This document shows, in pieces, positions 23,830 through 34,298 of a stretch of 64,000 bases of DNA; within the stretch, counting starts at the first letter, position 1; every line of letters begins with the position of its first letter. This DNA is from Diabrotica undecimpunctata (lineage: Eukaryota > Arthropoda > Insecta > Coleoptera > Chrysomelidae): positions 65,059,427-65,123,426 of the forward strand of contig NC_092803.1 of NCBI RefSeq assembly GCF_040954645.1, written 5' to 3'. The notes beneath the pieces were generated by a model. The model had not been told where the DNA came from. It saw only the letters and a program-made list of their open reading frames with translations, and did not search any database. The position numbers and the translations under genes are program-made.

Positions 23830-24405
23830 TGGAAATTTGATATTTCTATGGTTTTATATGTTTTCACTTCGCGAAATTTTGAAGATGAACTGACTCACTG
23901 GTTTTGTCTTAAATTTTTGACCTTTACTTTAACAAATTATTTTAAGTCATTTAGCATTTAGCACTCCATTTCTTACTTCACTTGCGGTTTTACTGTTTCT
24001 TGCTTGTTGGGCAATGCTGTAAGTTTATTCGTTCCCTTGCAGTCCAATGTGTCAAGGAACCCATAGAAATTCTACACTATGGTTGCTGTTTTGTCTGGTA
24101 ACTAGTTCTTTTTTAATTATGAGAGGAATTGAATGTGTTGTGTAAATCTGGTTAATGGTATTGATGGAACTGAGGGAATCGGTAATTATAAGAGCTTTGG
24201 ATATATTACCGGAGTTAGTATGAGTGAAAGATTGGTAGATGGCATAAGGCTCGCTGGTATGTATGCAGCTTAAGAATGGTAGTTTATACTTAAGTGTAAT
24301 ATTTGAAGTAATGACAGCTGCCCTAACTCCAGTGGATGTTTTAGAGGCACCTGCGTATACGTAATAGAAGTTAGTTATTGATAAATGTATTTTTTATTAA
24401 GGAGG
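23830..24405 (-). pseudogene. LINE RNase H domain relic (I/Jockey-like)
   Basis: Minus-strand reading gives YVYAGASKTSTGVRAAVI (degraded DGSK first-Asp motif), SEPYAIYQSF, ALIITDSLSSINTIN (TDS motif) and FLWVP-HIGLQGNE (the WVPSHxGxxGNE motif), with stops. This is the RNase H domain that follows RT in I-type and some Jockey LINEs. No RT precedes it; its upstream side ends at a piggyBac-like terminus at 24433. Confidence 0.7.
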
Positions 24406-24432
24406 AGGAAGTATCGTTCTTTCTAAAGATAT

Positions 24433-24510
24433 TTAACCCTGCCGTACCGTTCGAGTCAACTATGCAAATGTACTGTTCGGGTCAATATGACCCAACTATG
24501 GTTTGCGGTC
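24433..24510 (+). mobile_element. Possible piggyBac-type terminus
   Basis: TTAA followed by CCCTGCCGTACCGTTCGAG. It has a near repeat inside (TACCGTTCGAGTCAA / TACTGTTCGGGTCAA) and a GGGTCAATATGACCC palindrome. TTAA-CCCT and subterminal repeats are piggyBac-like, and it could be the lost 3' end of the minus-strand piggyBac at 27.1-28.2 kb. No partner end was found. Confidence 0.3.
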
Positions 24511-24545
24511 CTTAATTGAAATAAAATAAGCTAATGGCGCTACCA

Positions 24546-25535
24546 GCGTAAAGTACCAACCAAGAAACCCACCTTATGTTTATAGACCTTCAGAAGGCCT
24601 ATGATACTGTACCCGCTAAAAAGCTATGGAAAGTTTTGCAGGAAACAAACATTAACCACACAGTAATTAACGCCCTTAAACAGCTTTATGAAGGATCAAC
24701 GTCGGGAATAAAAATTTGAAATAGACTTTCAAAAAAATTTCCTGTAAACAAGGGACTCCGGCAGGGGTGTTGCATATCCCCCACATTGTTTAAAATCTAC
24801 GTGGCGAAAGCACTGTATCAGTGGAAGAGAAAGTACAGAGGAATGGGCATTGACCTGGGAGAAACTTGCCTATATACCCTACAGTTTGCAGACGATCAAG
24901 TCCTTATAGCCAACAATAAAGAAGACCTGACATATATGGCCAGAAAACTACAGGAAGAATACAAAAAGTGGGGTTTAGAACTCAATACACAAAAAACAAA
25001 ATATCTCTCAATAGGCGCAGAATTATCCAACATTCAGATGGACACAACCGAAATTGCATTCTGCACTGAATATACCTACCTAGGAATTGATTTCGACACC
25101 ACAGGCACAGACTATAGGGAAATTAGAAAACGAATAACCCAGGTCCGTAGAATAATTGGATGCCTTAACGGAGTTCTTTGGAGCTCAGAAATTGGTAAAA
25201 GACGAAAATACAATATATATGAATCTCTCATAAAAACCAGCTTAACCTATGGTACAAAGACATGGAGACTAACAGAAAGCAATAAAAGAAAACTCGAAGC
25301 AACAGAAATGGATGTATTTAGACGATCACTTCGAATATCTAGGGCAGACAGAATTAGAAACGATGAAATAAGGAATCGGATGGGGGTAGATGGATCACTG
25401 GTAACAGACATAGAAAGGAAACAACTTATATGGTACGGCCATGTTCAAAGAATGCCAGAAACAAGACTACCAAAAATCGCCATGAAATGGATACCACCAA
25501 ATCGTAAGAAACGAGGAAGACCAAAAAGAATTTGA
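24546..25535 (+). pseudogene. LINE reverse transcriptase, 5'-truncated, one stop
   Basis: One frame is open from about 24546 to a TGA at 25533-25535 except for a TGA at 24717. Blocks: LMFIDLQKAYDTVPAKKLW (motif A), VNKGLRQGCCISPTLFKIYV (motif B), LQFADDQVLIANN (FADD motif C), the thumb (TEYTYLGIDFDTTGTDY) and the C-terminal LIWYGHVQRMPETRLPK...KKRGRPKR. The catalytic FADD is intact. Endonuclease and N-terminal RT are absent. The 3' end runs into a (TA)n array 6 bp after the stop. Confidence 0.88.
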
Positions 25536-25536
25536 A

Positions 25537-25638
<102 letters not shown>

Positions 25639-25694
25639 AAGTTTTATATTGAGGTTGCAGTCATTAATAGGGCAGGAAAGTAAAACTCTTTGTT

Positions 25695-25738
25695 CTTTAA
25701 TCAAGCTTTCGCAAAATTTATTTGCTTCTTCAGGATAT
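25695..25738 (-). ncRNA. Hammerhead-like motif in PLE 3' region
   Basis: Minus strand: ATC, box CTGAAGA, extra A, helix II GCAAA/TTTGC, GAAA, palindromic helix III (AG/CT), then GAT closing a 3-bp helix I. Same layout, including the extra A, as at 21199-21253, though the flanking PLE protein is of a different family. Confidence 0.45.
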
Positions 25739-26129
25739 GCTAAAATATGGTATCAGTAAATACAACGAAATTAGAACTAAATAGCATTGTATAAAACTAG
25801 TAAAAAAACTTACAACATGAGGTTAATCCATTAAATTTTCAAATTTGCAAAACATTAAAACTTAACTTATTTTAAAAATTATACAGTTATGTAAGTACAA
25901 TATTCCAATTTAATTTAATTTTGTAAAAATTCATTTTGACATTGATTATGTTGATGTTTGATTTATGTCAGAAAGACACTCGTTTCTGTTTATTATATTA
26001 TTTGTTGTTGATAACTAGCTCTTGATTGTTATTATGGTTACGTACAAAGTGGCGCCGAATATGAATATTTAAATTTTTTGAAATTCTAATATTTATAGTC
26101 AGAAAATCTAATATTGGAAAATTATAGTA

Positions 26130-27034
26130 TTAATTTTCGTAAGACAGAATGTAATTATAGATATTGCTTAGTTTATCAATATCAGTTTTTTTATTAACGC
26201 ATTGATATTTATTTATGCATACCATTTCTAAGAATTCTCTTTTATTTAATTGGTTTTCGCGTCTTAATATATTAGTTTCATTGAAATTAAATGAATGATT
26301 TTTATTAATTGCATGATCTATTAATGCACACGTATTTTTATTATTTCTAAGGTCACTTTTATGTGATGTTAGTCTGCCTATTAAATTTCTAGATGTGTGT
26401 CCGATGTATGACTTATCACAATTTTCGCATGGTATTATATAAACTACATTTGAGCTTTCCATAATGCTAATAGGTGATTTAGTTTTTGTATACAATGATG
26501 CTAATGTTTTAACATTTTTAGTTGCAATTTTAATATCAGAATAGTTAGCAAAGACTTTAGTTAGTTTGGGTGTTAATGTTGGTATGTAAGGTAGTGATGT
26601 GAAAGTAAATTGAGATTGCACGATTTGTTGATTTGGTTCTCTTGTTTGATTCATGTCAATCATTCTATTATTAGGATTATTAAATAAAAATTTGTTAATT
26701 ATTTTAATTGGGTACGAATTCTCTAATAAAATGTCTTTAAGTTCTAATAACCCTTTGTTGATGTTATTGATGTGTGATAATTTGACTATTCTGTTTTTTA
26801 AAGCCAATATCAAATTTATTTTCATATGAGGTGGATGTTGTGAATGATAATTAATAAATCTGTTACTAAATATAGGTTTTCTGTACCATTCAGTGCTTAA
26901 TACATTTTGTGCATTACGTTTGATTTTTATGTCAAGATATGGGATGCTATTTTCTATCTCTTTTTCACATGTAAATTGTAAATGTTCACTATAATTATTA
27001 AAAGTTTGTAAAGTTTCAAATTTATCAAACGATT
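26130..27034 (-). pseudogene. Penelope-like protein: RT palm end, linker, GIY-YIG
   Basis: A continuous minus-strand frame of about 300 codons; no ATG occurs before 26825, but the frame is open to 27034. It begins right after RT motif C (ETLQTFNNYSEHLQFTCE), continues with SIPYLDIKIKR and WYRKPIFSNRFINYHSQHPP, then the linker with a Cys pair (PCENCDKS) and the GIY-YIG core (VVYIIP...SYIGHTSRNLIGRL), HKSD and a REFLEMVCI segment. The nuclease half is intact, but the catalytic RT residues lie on the other strand, so no functional protein can be made. Confidence 0.85.
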
Positions 27035-27036
27035 TG

Positions 27037-27115
27037 TAGATGACTTAATACTTGCTTTACCTGCAGACAAAATAAATGAAACTCTTTTTACGAATATAGT
27101 TAACAACAGTGCTAT
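27037..27115 (+). pseudogene. Inverted PLE 5' piece carrying RT motif C
   Basis: Plus-strand RFVDDLILALPADKINETLF corresponds to the Y/FVDD motif and following strand of the same PLE. It overlaps by a few residues (DK.ETL) with the start of the minus-strand part, as expected for a 5'-inversion junction. Confidence 0.75.
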
Positions 27116-28180
27116 CGTGCGTGAAGTAAAAAAGACGAACTATGAACTTCTCTATTCGCAATTTGTACTGAAAGCTCTGGCTTATTTTTTTATAGTCCCC
27201 AGCATTGTATTTTTTCTTTTTAGCAGAAGTTGTCCTAAGTTGTCTGATGTAAAAAAGTTATCACAAGTAATATTGTGGCCTTTCAAATCACTACGCAAGT
27301 CGCACACCACACGAATTCTCTGATTCCGTTCCGGCGCGACACCTGCTTCCTTTCCTGTATAGATCTACAATTTTAGAGCATACGAACTTTTACTGTCACA
27401 TTAAGCCCAAATTTGTATACCATATTACGCTGGTTTGCTTGGAATGTACTGTTTGAAGGGTCAGCGGCCTCTAAAGGCAACTAATTGCTCGTCGACAGTA
27501 ACATTTTCATCAGGGTTAAAAAATTTTGGTAGAATTTCTACCCATTTTTTTCAAATTTCACATATTGCAGCAAGTTTATCAGTACGTCTGTTATCCTGTC
27601 TAGTAGTCTTGTTATCAAAACGTATTACTTGCGAAATTTTTGTAAATACTTCCAGGGATATTGTTGCTCGAAATACACTAAGACTCGTTTCTTCATTCCA
27701 CAAACTTTTAGTTGATTCGCCATGGGACTTAAAAAATCCAGCTAACAATAAAAGACCAATGTATGCTAGAAAATTAATTTTATTCAAGTCTTTCCAGTTG
27801 TTCCAAAAACACGACGTCCTTCCATGTTGGTCATATTTATAATTTGATTTTAACTATGTCAGAAAAGAGTGCGTCAAATGAATTTTTGACATCGAAAATT
27901 CATTCACATGCGTACTTTGTAACTCCTGGAGCAGTATTAATAACATTGGCCGTGAAAAAACCACCGCGTTGATAAGGAGGATCGATAGACCACGGGATAT
28001 TACCGTCTTTTGAAGGAACTGTTACAGAAAGTTCTACAGGATGTTGTACGTAGAATGGAACAGCAGAATCATCACTACTTTCTTCCTCACTCTCACTACT
28101 TGTATTGTTTTCTGTTTCTGATATGCACTCATCACTCTCTGACACGTTCGCGAATCTCGTCTTCGGTTAGCGTTCTTCGA
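27110..28180 (-). pseudogene. piggyBac transposase relic, C-terminus lost
   Basis: Minus-strand blocks in order: acidic N-terminus (ESDECISETENN, SESEEESSDDS; 28145 down); SKDGNIPWSIDPPYQRGGFF and NVINTAPGVTKYA (typical N-terminal domain); 27787-27551 (FLAYIGLLLLAGFFKSHGES, SLEVFTKISQVIRFDN, TDKLAAI). After a shift come the first catalytic Asp region (NVTVDEQLVAFRGR), KQYIPSKPA and the second Asp region (HNITCDNFFTS). The third Asp and Cys-rich tail are missing because a PLE abuts at 27110. At least two frameshifts also break the N-terminus near 28165. Confidence 0.85.
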
Positions 28181-28293
28181 TGCGACAATATCTTTACAAT
28201 CGAGCTGTTGTTTTTCTGTGATGATTTTGTGTAGTATAAACTCTTCGGAATAATTACTACTGGGAGTTTGTTTAGAAATATGTAGCAAAAGCA

Positions 28294-29397
28294 TTGGCTA
28301 TTTCATTGTGTTTTGTTATTACATACGAGTATATACATAATACAAGTATTATGAAGTATAAAAGGTATTTGATAAAATTTGTTTTTAATAGTGGATATAG
28401 CGGAATAGATTTTATGAATAATCATGGTCAAATAGAAATACAAGGTGAAATTGTCAGAGAAAGAAGGTTGGTTACACCAGCGGAAGCACTTGTGCTCTCC
28501 GGCGTATGTCCTTCAATACCGCACGACTTGCTAATCAATGAGCTACAAAATATCGGCATAGTTCCTGTTTCCCCCATGACCTTCCTCAAAATAAGTGCTT
28601 CTATGCCTGAGTACAATCACATCCTTAGTTTTCGAAGAAAAATCTATATCAGTCCTCACAATCTAACACTACCAGAGTCATTTACTCTTGTTTTTGACAA
28701 AACGACATATAGAATATTCATTTCTCAAGACAGTTTAGTTTACTTTACATGCAAGAAGCCAGGACACATCGCTTCACAGTACTCCGACCCACTAGCTCAA
28801 CTAAACCCCAACCAAAACAATGAAGCATCGGTATCCAGCGCAACAAATATATCCTTGCAAGCATCCAATGACACAAACCCTTCTCAGTGTGAACAAATGT
28901 CTATTTCTAATATCCCGGAGATACCGAACAAAGTAAATGCATCAAATAAGGACAGTCACATAATGAATCAACCAAAAAGAAACGTTGATGAAATTATTTC
29001 ACCTGGAGCAGATCCATCTTCAACAGAATGTAACATTTTTCCACCACCTAAAGTCCAAGCAAAATCTAAAAAAGCTAAAAGTAGTTCAGCAAGCACTTCT
29101 GAATGCTCATTTTCTCTCTTACTTGACCCTGCTAAAAACTTCATAGAAAATCACCCTCTACCTTTCCCTCTAAACGTTGATCAACTTAACATGCTCCTAA
29201 TGAATCACGGGGTCAGCAGATCCTATAACCACAATTCAAGAATATACCACAGACCTACCAGCTTTGTTCCATATGCTCAGTCAAGTTTATCCCCATTTAA
29301 AGGAAAATCAATAAAACGTAAATTCACCTCCATAAGCAAAAAAATCCATAATTATATTAAGAGTGAGGCATCGGAAGCGGAAAGTGACACATCTTAG
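28294..29397 (+). CDS. I-like LINE ORF1 (gag-like, degraded zinc knuckle)
   Basis: Intact 367-codon frame. Residues about 50-170 carry the gag-like region of I/Jockey/X-type ORF1: RERRLVTPAEALVLSGVCPS, FLKISASMPEYNHILSFRRK and TTYRIFISQDSLVYFTCKKPG. The last should be a CCHC knuckle, but the first and last Cys read as Tyr (YFTC...GH...Y), so zinc binding is probably lost. The remainder is Ser/Asn-rich and low complexity with a basic C-terminus. ORF1 proteins package LINE RNA. The first ATG is used; the first ~45 residues do not resemble the family and may not be native. Confidence 0.7.
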   Translation: MAISLCFVITYEYIHNTSIMKYKRYLIKFVFNSGYSGIDFMNNHGQIEIQGEIVRERRLVTPAEALVLSGVCPSIPHDLLINELQNIGIVPVSPMTFLKISASMPEYNHILSFRRKIYISPHNLTLPESFTLVFDKTTYRIFISQDSLVYFTCKKPGHIASQYSDPLAQLNPNQNNEASVSSATNISLQASNDTNPSQCEQMSISNIPEIPNKVNASNKDSHIMNQPKRNVDEIISPGADPSSTECNIFPPPKVQAKSKKAKSSSASTSECSFSLLLDPAKNFIENHPLPFPLNVDQLNMLLMNHGVSRSYNHNSRIYHRPTSFVPYAQSSLSPFKGKSIKRKFTSISKKIHNYIKSEASEAESDTS

Positions 29398-29429
29398 TTA
29401 AGCCAACATTAATTAAAAACATTCCTTGT

Positions 29430-30067
29430 TGTCTAGTCCTTTCTGACTCTCTCAGCGCAGTCAAAGCTATGCAAAATGCATACCCTAAACACCCCATTGA
29501 GAAAATTAAATTATCAGGGTCGAATTAATGAAAGCTTAAGAAAATTTCAGAAAAGTCCACTTCCTATGGATACCATCTCATATAGGCATAGAAGGGAATG
29601 AAGAAGCAGATACTAGTGCGCGTAACGCTATCACCAGTGACACATCAGAAACAGAGTGACGGAGCATCGCAGGCAATCTAAAAGTTTATTTCAAAAATAA
29701 GGTGTTAAGTGCGTGGAATCGGGAGTGGAATGACTCTAGGTCGACTCTCAGAACCATCAAAAGTGATATTTTTTCATGGAAGTTCACAGCCAGAAGTAGA
29801 AGATGCCAAATTATTATTACACGTCTACGACTTAGACACTGTAGGTATACTCATGCCTATCTCTTCTCAAATAGTGAACCTCCAAAATGCGAAACATGCA
29901 ATACAGTAGACAGTATAAAGCACTTCTTGATAGACTGTCCTAAATATGTAAATCAAAGACAGTCTTACAATTTGCCAAATAACTTGAAAGCACTCTTCAA
30001 CAAAAGTTTAGTTCCGAACAATTTATTAGGTTACTTAAAATGTATAAATATTTTACACAAAATTTAA
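29430..30067 (+). pseudogene. LINE RNase H and C-terminal zinc tail
   Basis: First frame: LVLSDSLSAVKAMQNAYP (SDS Asp motif). A shift then leads to WIPSHIGIEGNEEADTSARN (the HxGxxGNExAD motif). After another stop, an open 121-codon frame (29702-30067) contains LSAWNREWNDSR, RRCQIIITRLRLRHCRYTH and a zinc-type motif CETCNTVDSIKHFLIDC (C-x2-C-x8-H-x4-C). This is the standard C-terminus of I-clade LINE polymerases. Broken by two shifts. Confidence 0.8.
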
Positions 30068-30405
30068 CTTAATTAATTGTTACAAATGTTCAATTGTTCA
30101 CAAATTGTAATTAATTTTTACATTGATTGATTGTTACAAATGTTAAATTTAATATTATTACAAATGTTACAGGACTGTCGCTAATAACCTTTGGGTGGAT
30201 GCGACTTTATTTCTTTAAATAAAAAAAAAAATTAGTTTTTTTCTGATAATTTACGAATATTGCACCAGACTGTAGATAAAGTTTTCCTCCAGTTAGTTTT
30301 TTGAGCAGTTTTTGTTATATATCTAGCATATGCTTTCTATTTTTTGTATTTAATGATGTTAGAAGCGTTATGTTTTTTCATTTTGTTGAAAGATACCTTA
30401 TATTG

Positions 30406-30518
30406 TTCTGAAGCTATTTTCTTGTGGCATGTTAAAGTAATTACTATTTAAATGGGAATAAGCCACAATTAAAGGTTAAAGTAAGTTTATTGACGTTTCA
30501 ATTTCCACTTCTAAAATC
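30406..30518. repeat. Short PLE-end-like repeat inside LINE (copy 1 of 3)
   Basis: Matches one arm of the palindromic repeat at 39202-39436 (TTCTGAAGCTATTTTCTTGT, GGGAATAAGCCACAATTAAA, TTGACGTTTCAATTTCCACT). Flanks share a 14-bp near duplication GA(T/A)AC(C/T)TTATATTG at 30392-30405 and 30519-30532, although the host LINE codes for QYK there, so part may be chance. The minus strand has GAAACGTC, a GAAA box plus AC/GT palindrome. Confidence 0.65.
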
Positions 30519-31660
30519 GAAACTTTATATTGCTTGATTGCGTTTTGAGATTATGTGTTCCACCATGGTAGATGTCTGTGTTTCCTTATTATTTTAATTT
30601 TTCCTATATGTGCTTCTGCCGCGTATATAATAATATTAGTAACAATGTTTTGTGTTTCATTTATATCAGTGATGTCAAAACTGGTGTCTAGTGATTCTAT
30701 GTTTATTTCTATCGCCTCAGCGTATTTTTTCCAATTAGCGTTTTTCAGGTTTCATTTTCGGACTGGTTTGTACTCAGAGATAATGTTATCAAAAAATACA
30801 CATACTTTTATTGGATAATGGTCGCTTCCATATAAAAACGGTAAAGGATCCCAGTTAAGTGCGATTGAAAGACTTGGGTCACAAATCGATAGATCGATTA
30901 CAAATGTTTACCATTATGTACATTAAATCTGATTAGTCGTCCATCATTAAGAATGTTCAAGCTTTCTGTTGTAAACAAGTCTTCGAGTAGTTTGCCTTTG
31001 GTATTACAATTTGTTGAGCCCCACATTGGGTTATCACTATTGAAATCTCCTAATATTAGCCTGGGCATAGGCTTTTGTGAGATGAGTGCTTTTAAGTCGG
31101 TAAGGACTGCCTTTGGGGGAACATAAATACAACATACATTAATGCATCGGGAAGCTTTAACTGAGAAGGCTACAGGTTCGATGTCTGTTCTTAGAGGAAT
31201 AATTGTTTGTGCTTTAAGGGTGTTATTAACATAAATAACCAGTCTACCACTTGCTTTTTCCTGATTGTTTCTATTTTTATAAAAAGTTAAAAAGTTACTA
31301 AATGTATGACAATGTTAGTCTTTGAAATTTGTTTCTTGAAGACAAATGTTTAGCATGTCATAATTCACTCGACGTATCCGTGTCGAGTTCTTCATCCTCG
31401 TATTTTTAGTTTTTTGAGTTGTTTCGTCAGTTTCTTTTTTAACTTTGTACATTTCAATTTTAGTAGTCTTTAGTAGCTTGGATACACATAAATAGATTTT
31501 GGATGAGTTATATAAATGCTTGAGTGTCTGAGGTTTATTTATTTGTAACACTGATAACATCTTTAGCTCCTTGAATGTTTTTAAAAAAATCAACTGTTTC
31601 TTCAAAGGTTAATATTTGTTTTTAGGAATCGAATAATTCTTTAATTGGTGGCATTATTGA

Positions 31661-32301
31661 AGTTATACTTCTATATGCGCGTTCGACGTTGGAAATTTGT
31701 ACGGGAGTGAATCGTCAAAATGATTACATATGTAAGATATCGGTAGGAGAGAGACAGAAGGTATATTTTCTCTCTCTTTTTCCCTCGAGAATAAAAATGT
31801 TTCTTTTGTAAATATATTTAATATTTATTAATATTTTTTTTTATTAATATTATTATCATGGTAAATTAAACATATGCGTAAGTAAGTTATGTATATTGTC
31901 AATTTTAAATACTTATGAAGATTGCCTTTTAATTTGTATTTTATTATTATATTGAATAATGTTGCAGTGTATTGTATTGTATTTTTATATTATTAACAAA
32001 ATAAACAATGAATTTTATTGCAAAGTATGTGTAAATTTTTTTTTGTATTCAACTCCTTTCATACATATATGAAAATAAAAATATACATTTTCATCAAAAT
32101 ATTGATTTAATCCTTCATTTACTATACCCTTACAGGTCAAATGTTGTTTATATACAGCAAACGATGCACCATATACCTATATACCTAATTCTGTTTCTCA
32201 TTCTGCTCTCCCTTACCTATAGCATTACATATGTAATGTTTGTGCAGATTGATTCCCATATAAATTTGTAACGGCGAATGCGTGTATAGAAGTATAACTT
32301 C
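31661..32301. mobile_element. MITE-like element with ~55-bp terminal inverted repeats
   Basis: Ends are GAAGTTATACTTCTATATGC on the left and its near complement on the right (GCGTGTATAGAAGTATAACTTC region), continuing inward to about 55 bp with a GGGA.TCAATC/GAGTGAATC block. No ORF inside the 640 bp. It interrupts the ORF1 of the surrounding LINE. Superfamily unknown. Confidence 0.7.
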
Positions 32302-32639
32302 TACCGGCAGTCCCACTGGACTGCCACACTCGTTTTTTATTCTTTCTTAAGACACTGTCGATGTTTTTGTTTTTATTTTTTTTTTTGTTTCTGTTTTGGC
32401 TTTGGAAATAAATTGTCACTAGCTAATGTCTCAATGAGAAGTGTTATTGCTTCAGATATATTTCGGTTGGAAGATGATTTTGATGTATTTTTCTCGTCGG
32501 ATATGCTAAATTCTTGTGGTGCCGGACGGTCTTTATTTTCATTAAGAGAGCTAGAATTATTGTATAGACTGAAAGATAAAGACTGTTTAGTATTGCTTAG
32601 GTAGGTCATTCGATGGTTACACATTGAGCCCCAGGTTGC

Positions 32640-33270
32640 TGGGGTAAATCGAACGAGATAGAAATAAAATAATTATTCAACGAAAAATAACGAACATGTG
32701 ACGTTTATAACGTTACACACTCGTTACACCATCCAGAAAAATTTCGAATCCAACTGAAATTTTTTTTTCTCAAAAAAAAAAACAAGAATACAACGTTCTA
32801 TCTAGGAAAAGGGTATATGCAGTAGTAATATGTAATCAACATATAAAAAATAAATACGTTAATGCTCAAAATAAGGTAATTATGAATTATTAATTATAAA
32901 AAATTTAGAGTCTAACCCAGAAAAATATTTCATAACGAATTTTAGTATTCGTCATACTAAAATTGTCAAACATGGTTTAACTATAAACAAATTTAAATAT
33001 ACTTTAAGCAAGTATGTAATTTACTTTCTAAGGAATAAGGAATCTAAGGAATAATGGAACTCAAAGTAAGTATACAAAATACGGGGCAAATCACCAATAA
33101 AAAAAGAGATCATATCTCAAATAATTGAAGTCACTGAAAATTCTAATGAGTGGATCTCATTAGAATAAAAAAAATATACCATACAAGTATAATTTCTAAA
33201 AAAACATGCTTCTTTTACTGCTTTTATTTCCCTTAGTATAGGTATTCTTATGCAACTTATTGCCAGTATA
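32640..33270. other. No recognisable feature
   Basis: AT-rich spacer between two LINE relics; contains poly-T/poly-A runs near 32760-32782 but no supported ORF. Confidence 0.45.
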
Positions 33271-33274
33271 CACG

Positions 33275-34060
33275 GTGATCCTTGCCAGTACCATAGACGA
33301 ATTACAGCAGGTAATGGAAAGAGTTTATTCAGTTAGTGAGGAATACGGCCTGAGCCTCAACTTCAAGAAGACAAAGTGGATGCTGATAAGCAGGAAGCAA
33401 CAGCCTGCTCGACAGTTACGGATAAGTAAATATTGACTATAGATACTAATTGACCATGTAGAATCTTATGTGTACCTTGGCACCAACGTAAATGCAAAAT
33501 GGGAACATCCAACAGAAATTAAGGCGAGAATAGAATGAGCTAGAGCAGCATTTAGCAATATGAAAAAGCTCCTCATAAGCAGGGATTTGTCTCTTCCCCT
33601 AAAACTACGTCTAGTTAAATGCTACATTTTTCCGATCTTACTGTAAGGTGTGGAGGCCTGGACGCTGACGGAGACGCTCACGAGAAAACTAGAAGCATTC
33701 GAAATGTGGGTGTACCGACGCATTCTTCGTATATCCTGGACCGAACATGTCACCAACATAGAGGTAATCCAAAGAATCGGAAAGGAGAAAGAAATCGTGA
33801 ATACAATTAAACAAAGAAAGCTTGAATATCTAGGCCACATATTGAGACACGATAAGTACCGTCTACTGCAATTGATTGTCCAGGAAAAAATAGACAGTAA
33901 GCGAGGGCCAGGCAGGAGAAGACACTCGTGGCTCCAAAATCTGAGGAAGTGGTTCGGGCTCACATCGGTCGAACTATTCAGAAGCGCCGCAAACAAGATC
34001 AGAATTGCCATGTTAATAGCCAACGTTCGCAACGGACAGTGCACTTGAAGAAGAAGAAGA
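33275..34060 (+). pseudogene. LINE RT palm-to-C-terminus with (GAA)n 3' end
   Basis: One frame from just after the degraded YADD motif (VILASTIDELQQVMERVYSV, NFKKTKWMLISR) through the thumb (HVESYVYLGTNVNAKWEHPT, LKLRLVKCYIFPILL) and into an intact 132-codon C-terminus (WTLTETLTRKLEAFEMWVYR, QRKLEYLGHILRHDKYR, KRGPGRRRHSWLQNLRKWFG) to TGA 34046-34048, followed by AGAAGAAGAAG. Stops at about 33435, 33441, 33537 and 33642. Same family as 9644-9996. Confidence 0.85.
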
Positions 34061-34298
34061 TTGTAATTTCCACCTTTAAGTTTCCTTCACTCTTCCATCA
34101 TTTGCAATATTATATCCGTCATCCATTTTTGCTTTTTTTCTTTTCTTGATTTATGATGTTTATAATAAAAGAGTGGTAATAGATGTCTTCATTTCGTTTC
34201 ACTCACTTAATCTCGTATCCGTCTCTTAGCAGACTTGGATTAGTCTTTCTCCCCTTTCGTTTTTTGTGCCAAGACTATATGCCCCCACAGCAATATAT

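Larger units (their letters stand above)
25641..27115 (-). mobile_element. Penelope-like element with 5' inversion
   Basis: Minus-strand PLE: 3' region with a hammerhead-like motif at 25695-25738, ~390 bp untranslated sequence, then coding sequence to 27034. At 27037 the sequence flips. The plus strand now reads RFVDDLILALPADKINETL, the catalytic motif C that should precede the minus-strand start DKFETLQTF. The 5' end of the copy is therefore inverted, as in twin priming of LINEs. It joins a minus-strand piggyBac at about 27110. Confidence 0.8.
28294..30232 (+). mobile_element. Internally deleted I-like LINE (ORF1 + RNase H tail + poly A)
   Basis: ORF1 (28294-29397) is followed after 30-odd bases directly by the RNase H domain, so the whole endonuclease-RT segment (normally about 2.5-3 kb) is missing. 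The 3' UTR has the I-type ending (GTCGCTAATAACC..GGATGCGACTTTA) and a run of A at 30221-30231. This is a non-autonomous derivative that could only move with help from another LINE. Its true 5' end is uncertain, between 28.18 and 28.29 kb. Confidence 0.8.
30240..32624 (-). mobile_element. Second I-like LINE relic, hosting two insertions
   Basis: Minus strand. ORF1 C-terminal half spans 32624-32302 and 31660-31400 (SEAITLLIETLASDNLFP, TFEETVDFFKNIQGAKDVIS), split by a MITE-like element at 31661-32301. The endonuclease spans 31380-30545 (DMLNICLQETNFKD, INVCCIYVPP, LILGDFNSDNPMWGS, GSDHYPIKVC). The post-endonuclease linker is interrupted by a ~110-bp repeat at 30406-30518 and resumes below 30395 (FNKMKKHNASN). 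RT is absent: the copy ends at 30240, 8 bp from the poly(A) end of the oppositely oriented LINE. Stops and shifts throughout. Confidence 0.8.
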
